From Pseudomonas sputi (GTDB lineage: Bacteria; Pseudomonadota; Gammaproteobacteria; Pseudomonadales; Pseudomonadaceae), in the NCBI RefSeq assembly GCF_021603585.1, contig NZ_BQHI01000011.1:1-64000 (forward strand): a stretch of 64,000 nucleotides of DNA, written 5' to 3'. A program made the position numbers and the translations under genes. The notes beneath the pieces were generated by a model that saw only the letters and a list, made by a program, of their open reading frames with translations, made no database searches and was not told where the DNA came from. Of this stretch, positions 46,574 through 54,184 are shown one piece after another; the first letter of the stretch is position 1; the number at the start of each line of letters is the position of its first letter.

Positions 46574-46903
46574 TCAAGGCGGATCCAGGTTGTCCAGCGC
46601 CCTATTGACCAGCAATTCGCTCAGGACGGTGAGCTGCTGAATAGCCAACGTTACGTTCCGCTGCGGCCCTTCTACCTCGCCCGCGAGATTCGTAGCCATG
46701 ACATTGAGCGAAGCGAGGTTTTCGCATGCATGGCAAAGCAATGACTCAGTGTCGACATCCGGCAGTATCGTGAAAATGTGGCTGAGCGGCTCCGGTTTAC
46801 GCGAGCGGTGGGAGGTGACGGGGGCAGTAGTTCGGGTTTGGTCGGGCATGTCTGGATTACTTTTGCCCAAGAATTGCGGGTGGTCGGAATCAACTTTTTT
46901 CAT
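46574..46903 (-). CDS. DUF6124-like small protein (109 aa)
   Basis: Starts MKKVDSDHPQFLGKSNPDMP with GGGAG 7 nt upstream. After a disordered polar lead, the C-terminal 65 residues show the family pattern: FTILPDVDTESLLCHACENL, ASLNVMATNLAGEVEGPQRN and a final LSELLVNRALDNL. These small cytosolic proteins are abundant in Pseudomonas and of unknown function. Confidence 0.7.
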   Translation of the reverse strand: MKKVDSDHPQFLGKSNPDMPDQTRTTAPVTSHRSRKPEPLSHIFTILPDVDTESLLCHACENLASLNVMATNLAGEVEGPQRNVTLAIQQLTVLSELLVNRALDNLDPP

Positions 46904-47244
46904 TTCGGAACTCCCTCTGGTTTTTTAGTGAATAGCAACATCCAATTCCAGTTATTCATAGGTGCTCAGCGAAGGGCGTGGATAACGAACGTATTTATAA
47001 CTAATAATTTCGCTTCTATTAATCAAATAATTGAACGTTTGTGTAATTAAATGATTCTTTGTAGGCGTATGTAAGCAAGCTCTCTCAATGTTGTGGGATT
47101 TATCCTATCTATGGTGTTTGGTATTCAACATCGAATTAAACATGCTGCTGTGGATGTACAATTTATCCGCGTGTGGCAGTATTCTGCATAATTCCAACGA
47201 ATGGCGGATGCGTTTCAAACTATCAAGTGATTGGCAGATATTTA
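46904..47244 (+). promoter_or_regulatory. AT-rich intergenic region upstream of the XRE-VUT genes
   Basis: 341 bp with no convincing gene, visibly richer in A/T than anything to its left. It lies between divergent genes and so should contain promoters for both. TACAAT at 47157-47162 is a possible -10 element for the regulator gene, without a good -35. I see no riboswitch signature or long inverted repeat here. Confidence 0.3.
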
Positions 47245-47847
47245 ATGCATAAGAAAGAAAAAACAGAAAAGCTAAAAAGGAATATTAAGTACCTGATAGA
47301 AAGCCGGGGCGAGACAAGAATTTCGCTGTGTAACTCCAGCGGGTTAACCAGGACAACAATCTACAATATTCTGGAAGGTAGAGTAGTTAATGTACAGCAA
47401 TCTACAATCCGCAAGATCTCGGATTTTTTCGGGGTGTCTTACAAAGAGATAGAAACAGTCGATTTTGAAGAGCGGGAGATAATTGAATCCACTGTTTCTT
47501 TGCACGGAAATATGAATCCAGCCGCAGTGCCGGTCATCAAGGAAAGCTTGTTGCTTCAGAGTTTGGAGAAAAGGATTGGCGAATTGGCTATATCGCACCC
47601 TTTGACCTATTACTTCGGAGCGGCGAGTAATCTGATAGGTGTGCTTTTGGAGAGTGAGATAGTCGGTGCCAATGAAGTGGGTGACCTTCTGATAGTTAGG
47701 AAAGGCGTATCGATTAGTAGGGGTGAAAAGCTTGTATATGACAAGCGTACTAGAAAACTCGCCATCGTCGCCGACTCGGAGTTTGATGCTGATGTACTTG
47801 TCATAGGGGAATTGATAGAGGAAAGGTTTAATGTCGGAAGGTATTGA
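47245..47847 (+). CDS. XRE-type regulator with S24-like C-terminal domain
   Basis: 200 residues from MHKKEKTEKLKRNIKYLIES; an upstream in-frame ATG adds 24 unlikely residues. The N-terminal helix-turn-helix (about 8-62, SLCNSSGLTRTTIYNILEGR, IRKISDFFGVSYKEIE) is followed by a linker. A C-terminal beta-rich part (VGDLLIVRKGVSISRGEKLV ...) resembles LexA/CI-type dimerisation domains but shows no Ser/Lys self-cleavage pair. It overlaps the VUT gene by 17 nt, so the two are one translational unit. Low GC compared with the flanks. Likely an autoregulator or sensor for the transporter. Confidence 0.75.
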   Translation: MHKKEKTEKLKRNIKYLIESRGETRISLCNSSGLTRTTIYNILEGRVVNVQQSTIRKISDFFGVSYKEIETVDFEEREIIESTVSLHGNMNPAAVPVIKESLLLQSLEKRIGELAISHPLTYYFGAASNLIGVLLESEIVGANEVGDLLIVRKGVSISRGEKLVYDKRTRKLAIVADSEFDADVLVIGELIEERFNVGRY

Positions 47848-48709
47848 GGCTGTAAGCAGCAAATATAAGCTGCTGGGGTTTGAGCCGGATAAGAAGCTCG
47901 CTGTAGTAATGGTTGTCTCAACCGGGAAGCTGATTAAACTGAAATTGGCAGAGCTGATAAAAAGTGATTTGATAGATAATCTCAGTAGAGCCGAAGTCAA
48001 AAGTATATACAGGAAATATTATTCTACGAGTACAGCCGTGACCGCCTATGATATGACCGATCGGCATGAGCGATCCTGGATGGTCTACGTTGTATTAAAC
48101 CTGTTGCTCTTGGTGTTGTATGTGTTCTCGAATATTGGTGCCACGAAGCTGATATATATCGAGCAATTTGACGTCGTTTTAACTCCAGGAGTTTTTCTCT
48201 ATCCTCTAACCTTTCTTGTAGTCGATATGTTGAATGAGTTGTATGGGTTCAAGCTAGCAAGAAGAGCAATTTTTTTTGGATTCCTGAGCAATACGCTGAT
48301 CATTTTATTGTTGAGTGCGGCAAAAATGATGCCGGGAGTGCCGGATTGGAAACTTGATGCACCTTATGGTGAGGTGGTATCGCATGTTTCCTCAGTGTTG
48401 TTGGCCTCATCGGTTTCGTTTCTGTTTTCCGAATATATTAATTCATACCTCTTGTGCAAAATTAAGCAGTTGACAAACTCCAAGTATCTCTTCTTGCGTG
48501 TCTTTTTTAGCACGTTTTTTGCAGTTTTGATCGATAGTGTACTTTTTTGCTTTATAGCTTTTTATGGTGTGCTGGAGAGTAATGAAATATTGTCAATCGT
48601 GATGGTGCAAATCACTATCAAGATGTTTTTCGCATTTTTCAATGTTTTTCCCGCGTACGGAGCAAGGTCGCTTTTTAGAAGGTTTGTTGCGGAGAGTAAG
48701 GTCGCGTAA
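47831..48709 (+). CDS. VUT-family queuosine-precursor transporter (YhhQ-like) with N-terminal extension
   Basis: 292 residues; GAGGAAAGG precedes the ATG. Residues 1-75 are a soluble extension of unknown fold (KYKLLGFEPDKKLAVVMVVS). From about 76 on there are six or so membrane helices with the VUT family signature: NIGATKLIYI, FLYPLTFLVVDMLNELYGFK (near 130-150) and a final NVFPAYGARSL. The family imports queuine precursors preQ0/preQ1 (YhhQ in E. coli). Its AT-rich codons and the convergent queC next door suggest an acquired 7-deazaguanine cassette. Confidence 0.8.
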   Translation: MSEGIEAVSSKYKLLGFEPDKKLAVVMVVSTGKLIKLKLAELIKSDLIDNLSRAEVKSIYRKYYSTSTAVTAYDMTDRHERSWMVYVVLNLLLLVLYVFSNIGATKLIYIEQFDVVLTPGVFLYPLTFLVVDMLNELYGFKLARRAIFFGFLSNTLIILLLSAAKMMPGVPDWKLDAPYGEVVSHVSSVLLASSVSFLFSEYINSYLLCKIKQLTNSKYLFLRVFFSTFFAVLIDSVLFCFIAFYGVLESNEILSIVMVQITIKMFFAFFNVFPAYGARSLFRRFVAESKVA

Positions 48710-48757
48710 TGGCATCAGGGGAGGGGCGTTATTACGCTCCTCCTGTTCGTTGGGGAG

Positions 48758-49456
48758 TTAGCTTAAGCTCAATCGATATCTCAAACTGTTTGTGAATTTT
48801 TTCTTGTTTTTCAGGAAGTCGTCTAGCCCCTTCGAGCGAAGGCCACAAGCATCACATTCCTCACAGCCACTAGCCTTTATTCCGTTATAGCAAGACAGTG
48901 TATGTTCGCGAACAAAATCGAGTTGGCCATGATAGTTGGCCAGCGCCCAGATTTCGGCCTTGGTCAGCCACATCAATGGCGTTTCAAGCTGCAGTTCATA
49001 TTCCATGCCTAAGTTGATAGCTTCATTTAGCGTTTTAACGAAATCATCACGACAATCCGGGTAGCCAGAAAAATCTGTTTCGCAGACACCTGTAATCACA
49101 GTCTGAGCCCGAATTTGATACGCATAAACCGACGCCAGCGTTAAAAACAGAATGTTTCTTCCAGGTACGAACGTGTTGGGCAAATCGCTTCCGAATGAAT
49201 TGGCGGACGGTACGGGGATGTTGTCACGCGTCAGGCTACTGATGGTCAAGTCGTTGAGTACCTTCACGTCCAGCACGCTGTGTGCAGTCACACCCAACTC
49301 TTTCGCTAGTCGACGTGCTACGTCGATTTCTGCGCGATGGCGTTGGCCATAATCAAACGTAATACAGTGAATTTCGTCGTACATCGGCAAGGCATGGATC
49401 AAACAGGTGGTTGAATCCTGACCGCCGCTGAAAACGATAACCGCCTTTTTACGCAT
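48758..49456 (-). CDS. queC: 7-cyano-7-deazaguanine synthase QueC (enterobacterial type)
   Basis: Makes preQ0 from 7-carboxy-7-deazaguanine with ATP and ammonia. 232 residues. The PP-loop is SGGQDS at 10-15, with [10 protein letters not shown] near 34-43, [10 protein letters not shown] near 97-105 and [13 protein letters not shown] near 123-135. Zinc cysteines are C189, C198, C201 and C204. The sequence is close to the E. coli QueC type and unlike the QueC usually coded beside queE in pseudomonads, so it is probably a second, acquired copy. AAGGA lies 8 nt before the ATG; a 7-bp hairpin precedes it. It is convergent with the VUT gene. Confidence 0.9.
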   Translation of the reverse strand: MRKKAVIVFSGGQDSTTCLIHALPMYDEIHCITFDYGQRHRAEIDVARRLAKELGVTAHSVLDVKVLNDLTISSLTRDNIPVPSANSFGSDLPNTFVPGRNILFLTLASVYAYQIRAQTVITGVCETDFSGYPDCRDDFVKTLNEAINLGMEYELQLETPLMWLTKAEIWALANYHGQLDFVREHTLSCYNGIKASGCEECDACGLRSKGLDDFLKNKKKFTNSLRYRLSLS

Positions 49457-49473
49457 TTTTTCGTCCTTGAGGT

Positions 49474-49493
49474 GTGCCGCTTGATCGCGGCAC
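49474..49493 (-). promoter_or_regulatory. hairpin in the queC leader
   Basis: GTGCCGC-GATCAA-GCGGCAC, a 7-bp perfect stem ending 18 nt before the queC ATG on the minus strand and just upstream of the ribosome-binding site. It does not fit the preQ1-I riboswitch pattern as far as I can tell. It could affect ribosome access. Confidence 0.4.
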
Positions 49494-49588
49494 CACTGAC
49501 CTTACAGAGTAGAAAATGCGCTGAATGTGGGACGTTTCCGAAAAGAAACGCTGAGCTTTCCTTGTGTGCAGTTTTTTGTGCAATAGAT

Positions 49589-49617
49589 GAAAAAAAGGGC
49601 GCCGAAAGGCGCCCTTC
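49589..49617 (-). terminator. terminator hairpin (GGGCGCC-GAAA-GGCGCCC), copy 2
   Basis: Stem of 9 bp with a six-T tract on the minus strand, 14 bp beyond the stop of the secreted-protein gene at 49631. It is the likely end of the aryl polyene transcript. Nearly identical to the hairpin at 46193-46217. Confidence 0.85.
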
Positions 49618-49630
49618 GTCGTTCCGGCGG

Positions 49631-50071
49631 TTACTGAACCGTCGCCAGATCGCCCTTCAACGCTACGCCGGCCATGATGGCGCCCGCGTGGCATTCGTAG
49701 GTTTTCGCATCCTTGCGCTCGTTGCTCTTGTAGAAGCTGACGATGTTGGTCACGGCGTTGGCGCCGGCGTTTTTCGCGGCCTGGTGCAGGCTGATGATGG
49801 CCGATTGCACGACCCACTCGCAGGCTTCCTGGTCGGTCTTGTTGAAGGCGTTGGTCTTTTTGTTGGTCACGGCGCCGGGGCTGACGACGGTGACTTTGCC
49901 GGCCGGGGCGTTGCCCGCCAGATAGAACTTCACGCTGCCATCGATCTTGCCGGTGCGGGTTGCTTCGGCGACGGCCTTGTCGAACGGCAGGTACACCGCC
50001 GTGTCACGGGCCTGGCTGACGGCCGGCAAGGCGCAGATGAGCAGGGTGGCAGCGAGTTTCTTGAAGTGCAT
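49631..50071 (-). CDS. small secreted protein at the end of the aryl-polyene operon
   Basis: 146 residues from MHFKKLAATLLICALPAVSQ, a Sec signal peptide, with AAGGAG upstream. The mature part has LDGSVKFYL-type (IDGSVKFYLAGN), FNKTDQEACEWVVQSAIISL, AGANAVTNIVSFY and YECHAGAIMAGVALKGDL, the same plan as the protein at 45490-45927. It starts 20 bp after the last ketosynthase of the cluster, in the same direction and before a strong terminator, so it is probably co-transcribed. Its role there is unknown; it is expected to be periplasmic. Confidence 0.75.
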   Translation of the reverse strand: MHFKKLAATLLICALPAVSQARDTAVYLPFDKAVAEATRTGKIDGSVKFYLAGNAPAGKVTVVSPGAVTNKKTNAFNKTDQEACEWVVQSAIISLHQAAKNAGANAVTNIVSFYKSNERKDAKTYECHAGAIMAGVALKGDLATVQ

Positions 50072-50091
50072 GGAGGTCTCCTTGACCTGGA

Positions 50092-51327
50092 TTAATTCGG
50101 TTGGGGCCAGCGACGGAAGATCAGCGAGGTGTTGACCCCGCCGAAAGCGAAATTGTTGTTCATTACGTATTCGTGGCTCATCTGCCGGAACTCGCCGCGC
50201 AGGTAGTCGAGCTTGCCGCAATGCGGATCGACCTCGTCGAGGTTGAGCGTGTGCACGTACAGGTCGCGGTTGAGCATCTCGATGCTGAACCACGATTCCA
50301 GCGCCCCGCAGGCGCCGAGGGTGTGGCCCAGGAAGCTCTTTTGCGAGCTGATCGGCATGCGCTCGCCGAACAGGGCACTGGTGGCCAGGGTTTCAGCGAC
50401 ATCGCCTTGTTCGGTGGCGGTGCCGTGGCCGTTGACATAGCCGATGACGTCCGGCGCAAGGCCTGCGTCTTCCAGTGCCAGTTCCATTGCCCGGCGCATG
50501 GTGACCTGTTCCGGACGGGTGGTGTGCTGGCCGTCGGCGTTGCTGCCGAAACCGACGATTTCGGCGTGAATGTGCGCACCGCGTGCCAAGGCGTGCTCCA
50601 GCTCTTCGAGCACCAGCATGCCGCCGCCTTCACCGATGACCAGACCGTCGCGGCCCTTGTCGTACGGGCGTGGCGAGGTGTGCGGGGCATCGTTTTTCAG
50701 GCTGGTGGCGTACAGCGCGTCGAACACCATGGCCTCGGTCGGGCACAGCTCTTCGGCGCCACCGGCCAGCATCAGCGGCAGGCGCCCGAACTTGATTGCC
50801 TCGTAGGCGTAACCGATGCCCTGGCTGCCGCTGGTGCAGGCGCTGGAGGTCGGGATCAAACGGCCGGTGAGGCCGAAGAAGATGCTGATGTTCGCCGCCG
50901 TGGTGTGCGGCATCATCCGCACGTAGGAATTGGCGTTGAGGCCTTCGGCCACCGAGTTGAGCAGCATGTTGCCGAACGCCTTGATCTCGTCGGTGCTGCC
51001 GGTGGACGAACCACAGGCCACGCCCATGCGCCCGTCCTTGATCGATTCGTCGCCGAGCAGGCCGGCATCGGCCAGCGCTTTTTCCGCCGCGCCGACGGCC
51101 AGCCGTGAAACCCGGCCCATGCTGCGCAGCTGTTTGCGGGTCCAGTGCGCCGGCACCTGGAAATCGTCGATGGGCCCAGCCAGACGGGTGTTGAGCTCGC
51201 TGAAGCGATCCCACTCGTCCATCCGGCGGATGCCGCTGCGATTGGCGGCGAAATTGTCGGCGATGGTGTCCCAGTCGCTGCCCAGCGAAGTAATGCCGGC
51301 CATGCCGGTGACGACGACGCGCTTCAT
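50092..51327 (-). CDS. beta-ketoacyl-ACP synthase (FabF-like, aryl polyene cluster)
   Basis: 411 residues from MKRVVVTGMAGITSLGSDWD. The ATG shares its A with the upstream reductase stop (TGATG), giving coupling, and GGAGG is 9 nt upstream. The condensing-enzyme triad is complete: Cys164 in SSACTSGSQG, His in NGHGTATEQGD (near 305) and His in SFLGHTLGACG (near 340). It extends or initiates the polyene acyl chain with an acyl carrier protein encoded elsewhere. It is the last enzyme gene of the cluster. Confidence 0.88.
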   Translation of the reverse strand: MKRVVVTGMAGITSLGSDWDTIADNFAANRSGIRRMDEWDRFSELNTRLAGPIDDFQVPAHWTRKQLRSMGRVSRLAVGAAEKALADAGLLGDESIKDGRMGVACGSSTGSTDEIKAFGNMLLNSVAEGLNANSYVRMMPHTTAANISIFFGLTGRLIPTSSACTSGSQGIGYAYEAIKFGRLPLMLAGGAEELCPTEAMVFDALYATSLKNDAPHTSPRPYDKGRDGLVIGEGGGMLVLEELEHALARGAHIHAEIVGFGSNADGQHTTRPEQVTMRRAMELALEDAGLAPDVIGYVNGHGTATEQGDVAETLATSALFGERMPISSQKSFLGHTLGACGALESWFSIEMLNRDLYVHTLNLDEVDPHCGKLDYLRGEFRQMSHEYVMNNNFAFGGVNTSLIFRRWPQPN

Positions 51328-52055
51328 CAGCACAAGCCTCCGTTGACCGCCAGCACCTGGCGGGTGATGTACGACGCTTCCGCCGACATCAGGAAATTCA
51401 CCGCACCGGCCACCTCTTCAGGTGTGCCCATGCGTTGCGCGGGGATCATTTTCATCAGCTCTTCCACCGGCACGTTTTCATCGAGCATCGCCGTGTCGAT
51501 CAGGCCCGGCGCAACACAGTTGACCGTGATCTTGCGCTTGGCCAGTTCGATCGCCAAGGCCTTTGCCGCGCCGATCACGCCGGCCTTCGACGCGCTGTAA
51601 TTGACCTGGCCACGGTTGCCGATCAGCCCCGAGACCGAGGTGATGCAGACGATGCGCCCGGCCGCGCGGCGACGGATCATCGGCATCATCACCGGGTGCA
51701 GGACGTTGTAGAAACCGTCGAGGTTGGTGCGCAACACCACGTCCCAGTCGTCGTCGCTCAGGGCCGGAAAGGCGCCGTCGCGGGTCAGGCCGGCATTGAG
51801 CACCACGCCGTAGTAGGCGCCGTGGGCTTCAACGTCGGCTTCGAGGATGGCTTTGCAGGTTTCGCGGTCAGCCACGTCGAATTGCAGGATGCGCGCTTGG
51901 CGGCCCAGGGCCTGGATTTCAGCCTGTACCGCCTGCGCGTCGCTCACGCCGCTGCGGCAATGCAGGACGATATCGTGACCGGCGTTGGCCAGACGCAGGG
52001 CGATGGCGCGGCCGATGCCACGGCTGGAGCCGGTGACCAGGATGGATTCAGTCAT
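51327..52055 (-). CDS. 3-oxoacyl-ACP reductase (FabG-like)
   Basis: Short-chain dehydrogenase, 242 residues: MTESILVTGSSRGIGRAIAL with the NADP loop TGSSRGIG, NAG (LNAGLTRDGAF near 91), catalytic Ser (SVSGLIGNRG) and YSASKAG (Tyr/Lys near 150). Reduces the beta-keto group after each condensation. It overlaps the dehydratase gene by 8 nt and the ketosynthase by 3 nt. Confidence 0.88.
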   Translation of the reverse strand: MTESILVTGSSRGIGRAIALRLANAGHDIVLHCRSGVSDAQAVQAEIQALGRQARILQFDVADRETCKAILEADVEAHGAYYGVVLNAGLTRDGAFPALSDDDWDVVLRTNLDGFYNVLHPVMMPMIRRRAAGRIVCITSVSGLIGNRGQVNYSASKAGVIGAAKALAIELAKRKITVNCVAPGLIDTAMLDENVPVEELMKMIPAQRMGTPEEVAGAVNFLMSAEASYITRQVLAVNGGLC

Positions 52056-52512
52056 CGTTCGACTCCTTGGATTGTTCCAGATAGTCCGCCGCCTGCGGCG
52101 GGCGGAACACGTTCAGCCGGGCGCTGGCCTCGATGCCGGGCGCGTTGATATGGCATTCGAATACACCCATGCCGTTGTCGTCTTCCAGCGAGCGCAAGCC
52201 ATGGATGGTCAGTTCACTGCCGACCGGGAAAGCCGCCACGTTGCATTCGAACTTGCGTGTGCCGAGCAGAAAGCCCAGCTCCACCGGGTTGCCTTTCTGC
52301 CGCGCATGGCAGCCGGCGAATGCGGCGACGGTTTGCGCCATCAGCTCGACGCCGACCCACGCCGGCAGGCTGCCGTCGGGCAGGCTGAACAGGCCGCCGG
52401 GCCGGACGGTGAGGGTGGTGTGGATCTGTTCGTCGTCAAAGCTCAGGATCCGGTCGATCAGGATCATGTCGCCTGCGTGGGGCAGCAGTTCGGCGAGCGG
52501 CCAGTCGGTCAT
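52048..52512 (-). CDS. 3-hydroxyacyl-ACP dehydratase (hotdog fold, ApeP-like)
   Basis: 154 residues. LLPHAGDMILIDRIL (near 9-23) carries the likely catalytic His, and AWVGVELMAQTVAAFAG (near 51-67) the acidic partner. This is the FabZ/FabA-like hotdog arrangement seen in aryl polyene and xanthomonadin clusters. Dehydrates the 3-hydroxyacyl intermediate to give the conjugated double bond. It overlaps the neighbouring ketosynthase gene by 4 nt. Confidence 0.85.
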   Translation of the reverse strand: MTDWPLAELLPHAGDMILIDRILSFDDEQIHTTLTVRPGGLFSLPDGSLPAWVGVELMAQTVAAFAGCHARQKGNPVELGFLLGTRKFECNVAAFPVGSELTIHGLRSLEDDNGMGVFECHINAPGIEASARLNVFRPPQAADYLEQSKESNDD

Positions 52513-53705
52513 GGAGCGTCTCCGATAATCAGGCTGACGTTATTGCCACCGAAGGCAAATGAGTTGCTCATCAGGTAGCGGGGTGCAATGGACGCCAGGC
52601 GTTCGCTTGCGGTCACCCACTTGAGCGCTGGCAGGTTGGGATCTGGCTGGCCGTCCCAGACGTGCGGTGGCAAGGCGTGGTCAGGGTTGTCGGCACTCAG
52701 GCTCAACCAGCAGAACGCCGCTTCCAGTGCGCCGGCGGCGCCGAGGGTGTGGCCGGTCATCGGTTTGGTCGAGGAACACGCCACGCCTTCGGCAAACAGA
52801 GCGGCGACGGCCAGGCTTTCCATGGCGTCGTTGTGCTGGGTCGCGGTGCCGTGCAGGTTCAGGTAGCTGATGTCGCCGGCTTGCAGATGGGCTTGGTCGA
52901 GCGCCTTCTGCATCGATTGCAGGGCGCCACGGCCGGTCGGTTCCGGCGCGGAAATATGGTGCGCGTCGGAGCTGGCGCCAGCGCCGAGCAGGGCGATGCC
53001 CGGCCCTGTGCCGCGCGCTTTGCTCATCACGAACAGCACCGCCGCTTCGCCGATGTTGATGCCGTTGCGGTTGGCGGAAAACGGATTGCAGCGCTGGTCC
53101 GACACCGCTTCCAGGGCACTGAAACCGTTGAGGGTCAGTTTGCACAGGCTGTCGACCCCGCCGCACAGCACGACGTCGCACAGACCCAGATCGAGCAGGC
53201 GCCGGGCGCTCATCAGCGCGCGTGCGCTGGAGGTGCAGGCAGTGGAGATCACATAGGTCGGGCCGCTCAGTTGCAGCCAGTCGGCGAGGAAATTCGCCGG
53301 GGCGCCGAGTTCCTGTTGCCGGTAGTCGTAATCGGCCGGGAACTGTCGGTCGTGAATGTAGTGCGCCAGGCCACGACTGGCCTCGTCGATGCCGGAAGTG
53401 CTGGTGCCGAGCACCACGCCGATGCGGTCGCGGCCGTAAGTCTGGATCGCCTGTTCGATGTCATCGTGAATCTGCAACGCGGCTTCCAGCAACAGTTGAT
53501 TGTTGCGGCTGCGCTGGTCGGCCAGCGCCTCGGGAATGGGCGCCAGATCGCCATGCACAGCGGCCACCGGCAGCTCGCGCTCCGGCACCCAGCCGGACTC
53601 GCGGCGCATGCCCGAGCAGTCGCCGGCAAACAGGTTGCGTGCCACGGTTTGCTTGTCGCGTCCCAGGGCGCAGATCACGCCGAGGGCATTGAGGTAGGCG
53701 GTCAT
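52509..53705 (-). CDS. beta-ketoacyl-ACP synthase (second, aryl polyene cluster)
   Basis: 398 residues, a second condensing enzyme. Active Cys157 is in ISTACTSSARAL; the His motifs are LHGTATQHND and MTGHTLGAAGALEA. Both this and the ketosynthase at 50092 keep the full Cys-His-His set, so neither is a degenerate chain-length factor by active-site residues. It overlaps the lipoprotein gene by 4 nt. Confidence 0.87.
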   Translation of the reverse strand: MTAYLNALGVICALGRDKQTVARNLFAGDCSGMRRESGWVPERELPVAAVHGDLAPIPEALADQRSRNNQLLLEAALQIHDDIEQAIQTYGRDRIGVVLGTSTSGIDEASRGLAHYIHDRQFPADYDYRQQELGAPANFLADWLQLSGPTYVISTACTSSARALMSARRLLDLGLCDVVLCGGVDSLCKLTLNGFSALEAVSDQRCNPFSANRNGINIGEAAVLFVMSKARGTGPGIALLGAGASSDAHHISAPEPTGRGALQSMQKALDQAHLQAGDISYLNLHGTATQHNDAMESLAVAALFAEGVACSSTKPMTGHTLGAAGALEAAFCWLSLSADNPDHALPPHVWDGQPDPNLPALKWVTASERLASIAPRYLMSNSFAFGGNNVSLIIGDAP

Positions 53706-54184
53706 GACGTCGGTTCACCGAGTGGCGTTACGCGATAGTGCGGGCCTTGTGGCAGGTTCAATTCGAAGCTCAAGGGTTGGGTGTAGTGGATGTCCCAGCG
53801 CGCCGGCAGGGAACGTTGGCCGCCCCGTTGCTGCGCGTCAGGGTAGTTGCGCGCCAGCTCGCCCGAGGGGGTCAGGGCGAACAGCAGCGCGGCGAACAGC
53901 TCCCGCGCTTCCGGGTTGGGCGGCAGCAGGCCGTCGGCCTGCCAGTGCCCGTCGATCAACTGCTGACGGGCCTGGGGAATGCCCAGCGGATCCATCATCG
54001 ACCAGCGGATGCCGGATCCTTCGCGCTGGATCACCAGCAACCAGTCTTGCTGCTGCCCGGCCAGGTAACGCTCGATATGCAATTGCAGCGGCAGCGGCAG
54101 GCTCGGGTTGCCGGCCGGCAGCGGCGCCTGACTGGCGCAGGCACCGAGCAGGAGGACGCAGGCGAGCAACAGAACACGCAACAT
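53702..54184 (-). CDS. DUF3261 lipoprotein
   Basis: 160 residues with a lipoprotein signal (MLRVLLLACVLLLGACASQA, lipobox LGAC). The mature domain of beta-strand character ends with LSFELNLPQGPHYRVTPLG. DUF3261 lipoproteins accompany aryl polyene/xanthomonadin clusters and probably act with the LolA-like and MMPL proteins in moving the lipid-linked pigment across the envelope; that is inference from context. It overlaps its neighbours by 1 and 4 nt. Confidence 0.8.
   Translation of the reverse strand: MLRVLLLACVLLLGACASQAPLPAGNPSLPLPLQLHIERYLAGQQQDWLLVIQREGSGIRWSMMDPLGIPQARQQLIDGHWQADGLLPPNPEARELFAALLFALTPSGELARNYPDAQQRGGQRSLPARWDIHYTQPLSFELNLPQGPHYRVTPLGEPTS

Noticed and set aside
47161-47200. 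sigma-54 promoter upstream of the XRE gene (TGGCAG...TGC)
   Set aside because: The GG to GC distance is 11 nt rather than 12, so it does not meet the strict spacing of RpoN promoters.
49457-49590. preQ1 riboswitch upstream of queC
   Set aside because: The leader lacks the P1-loop pattern and the A-rich pseudoknot strand of preQ1-I as far as I can judge by eye; only a plain hairpin remains.
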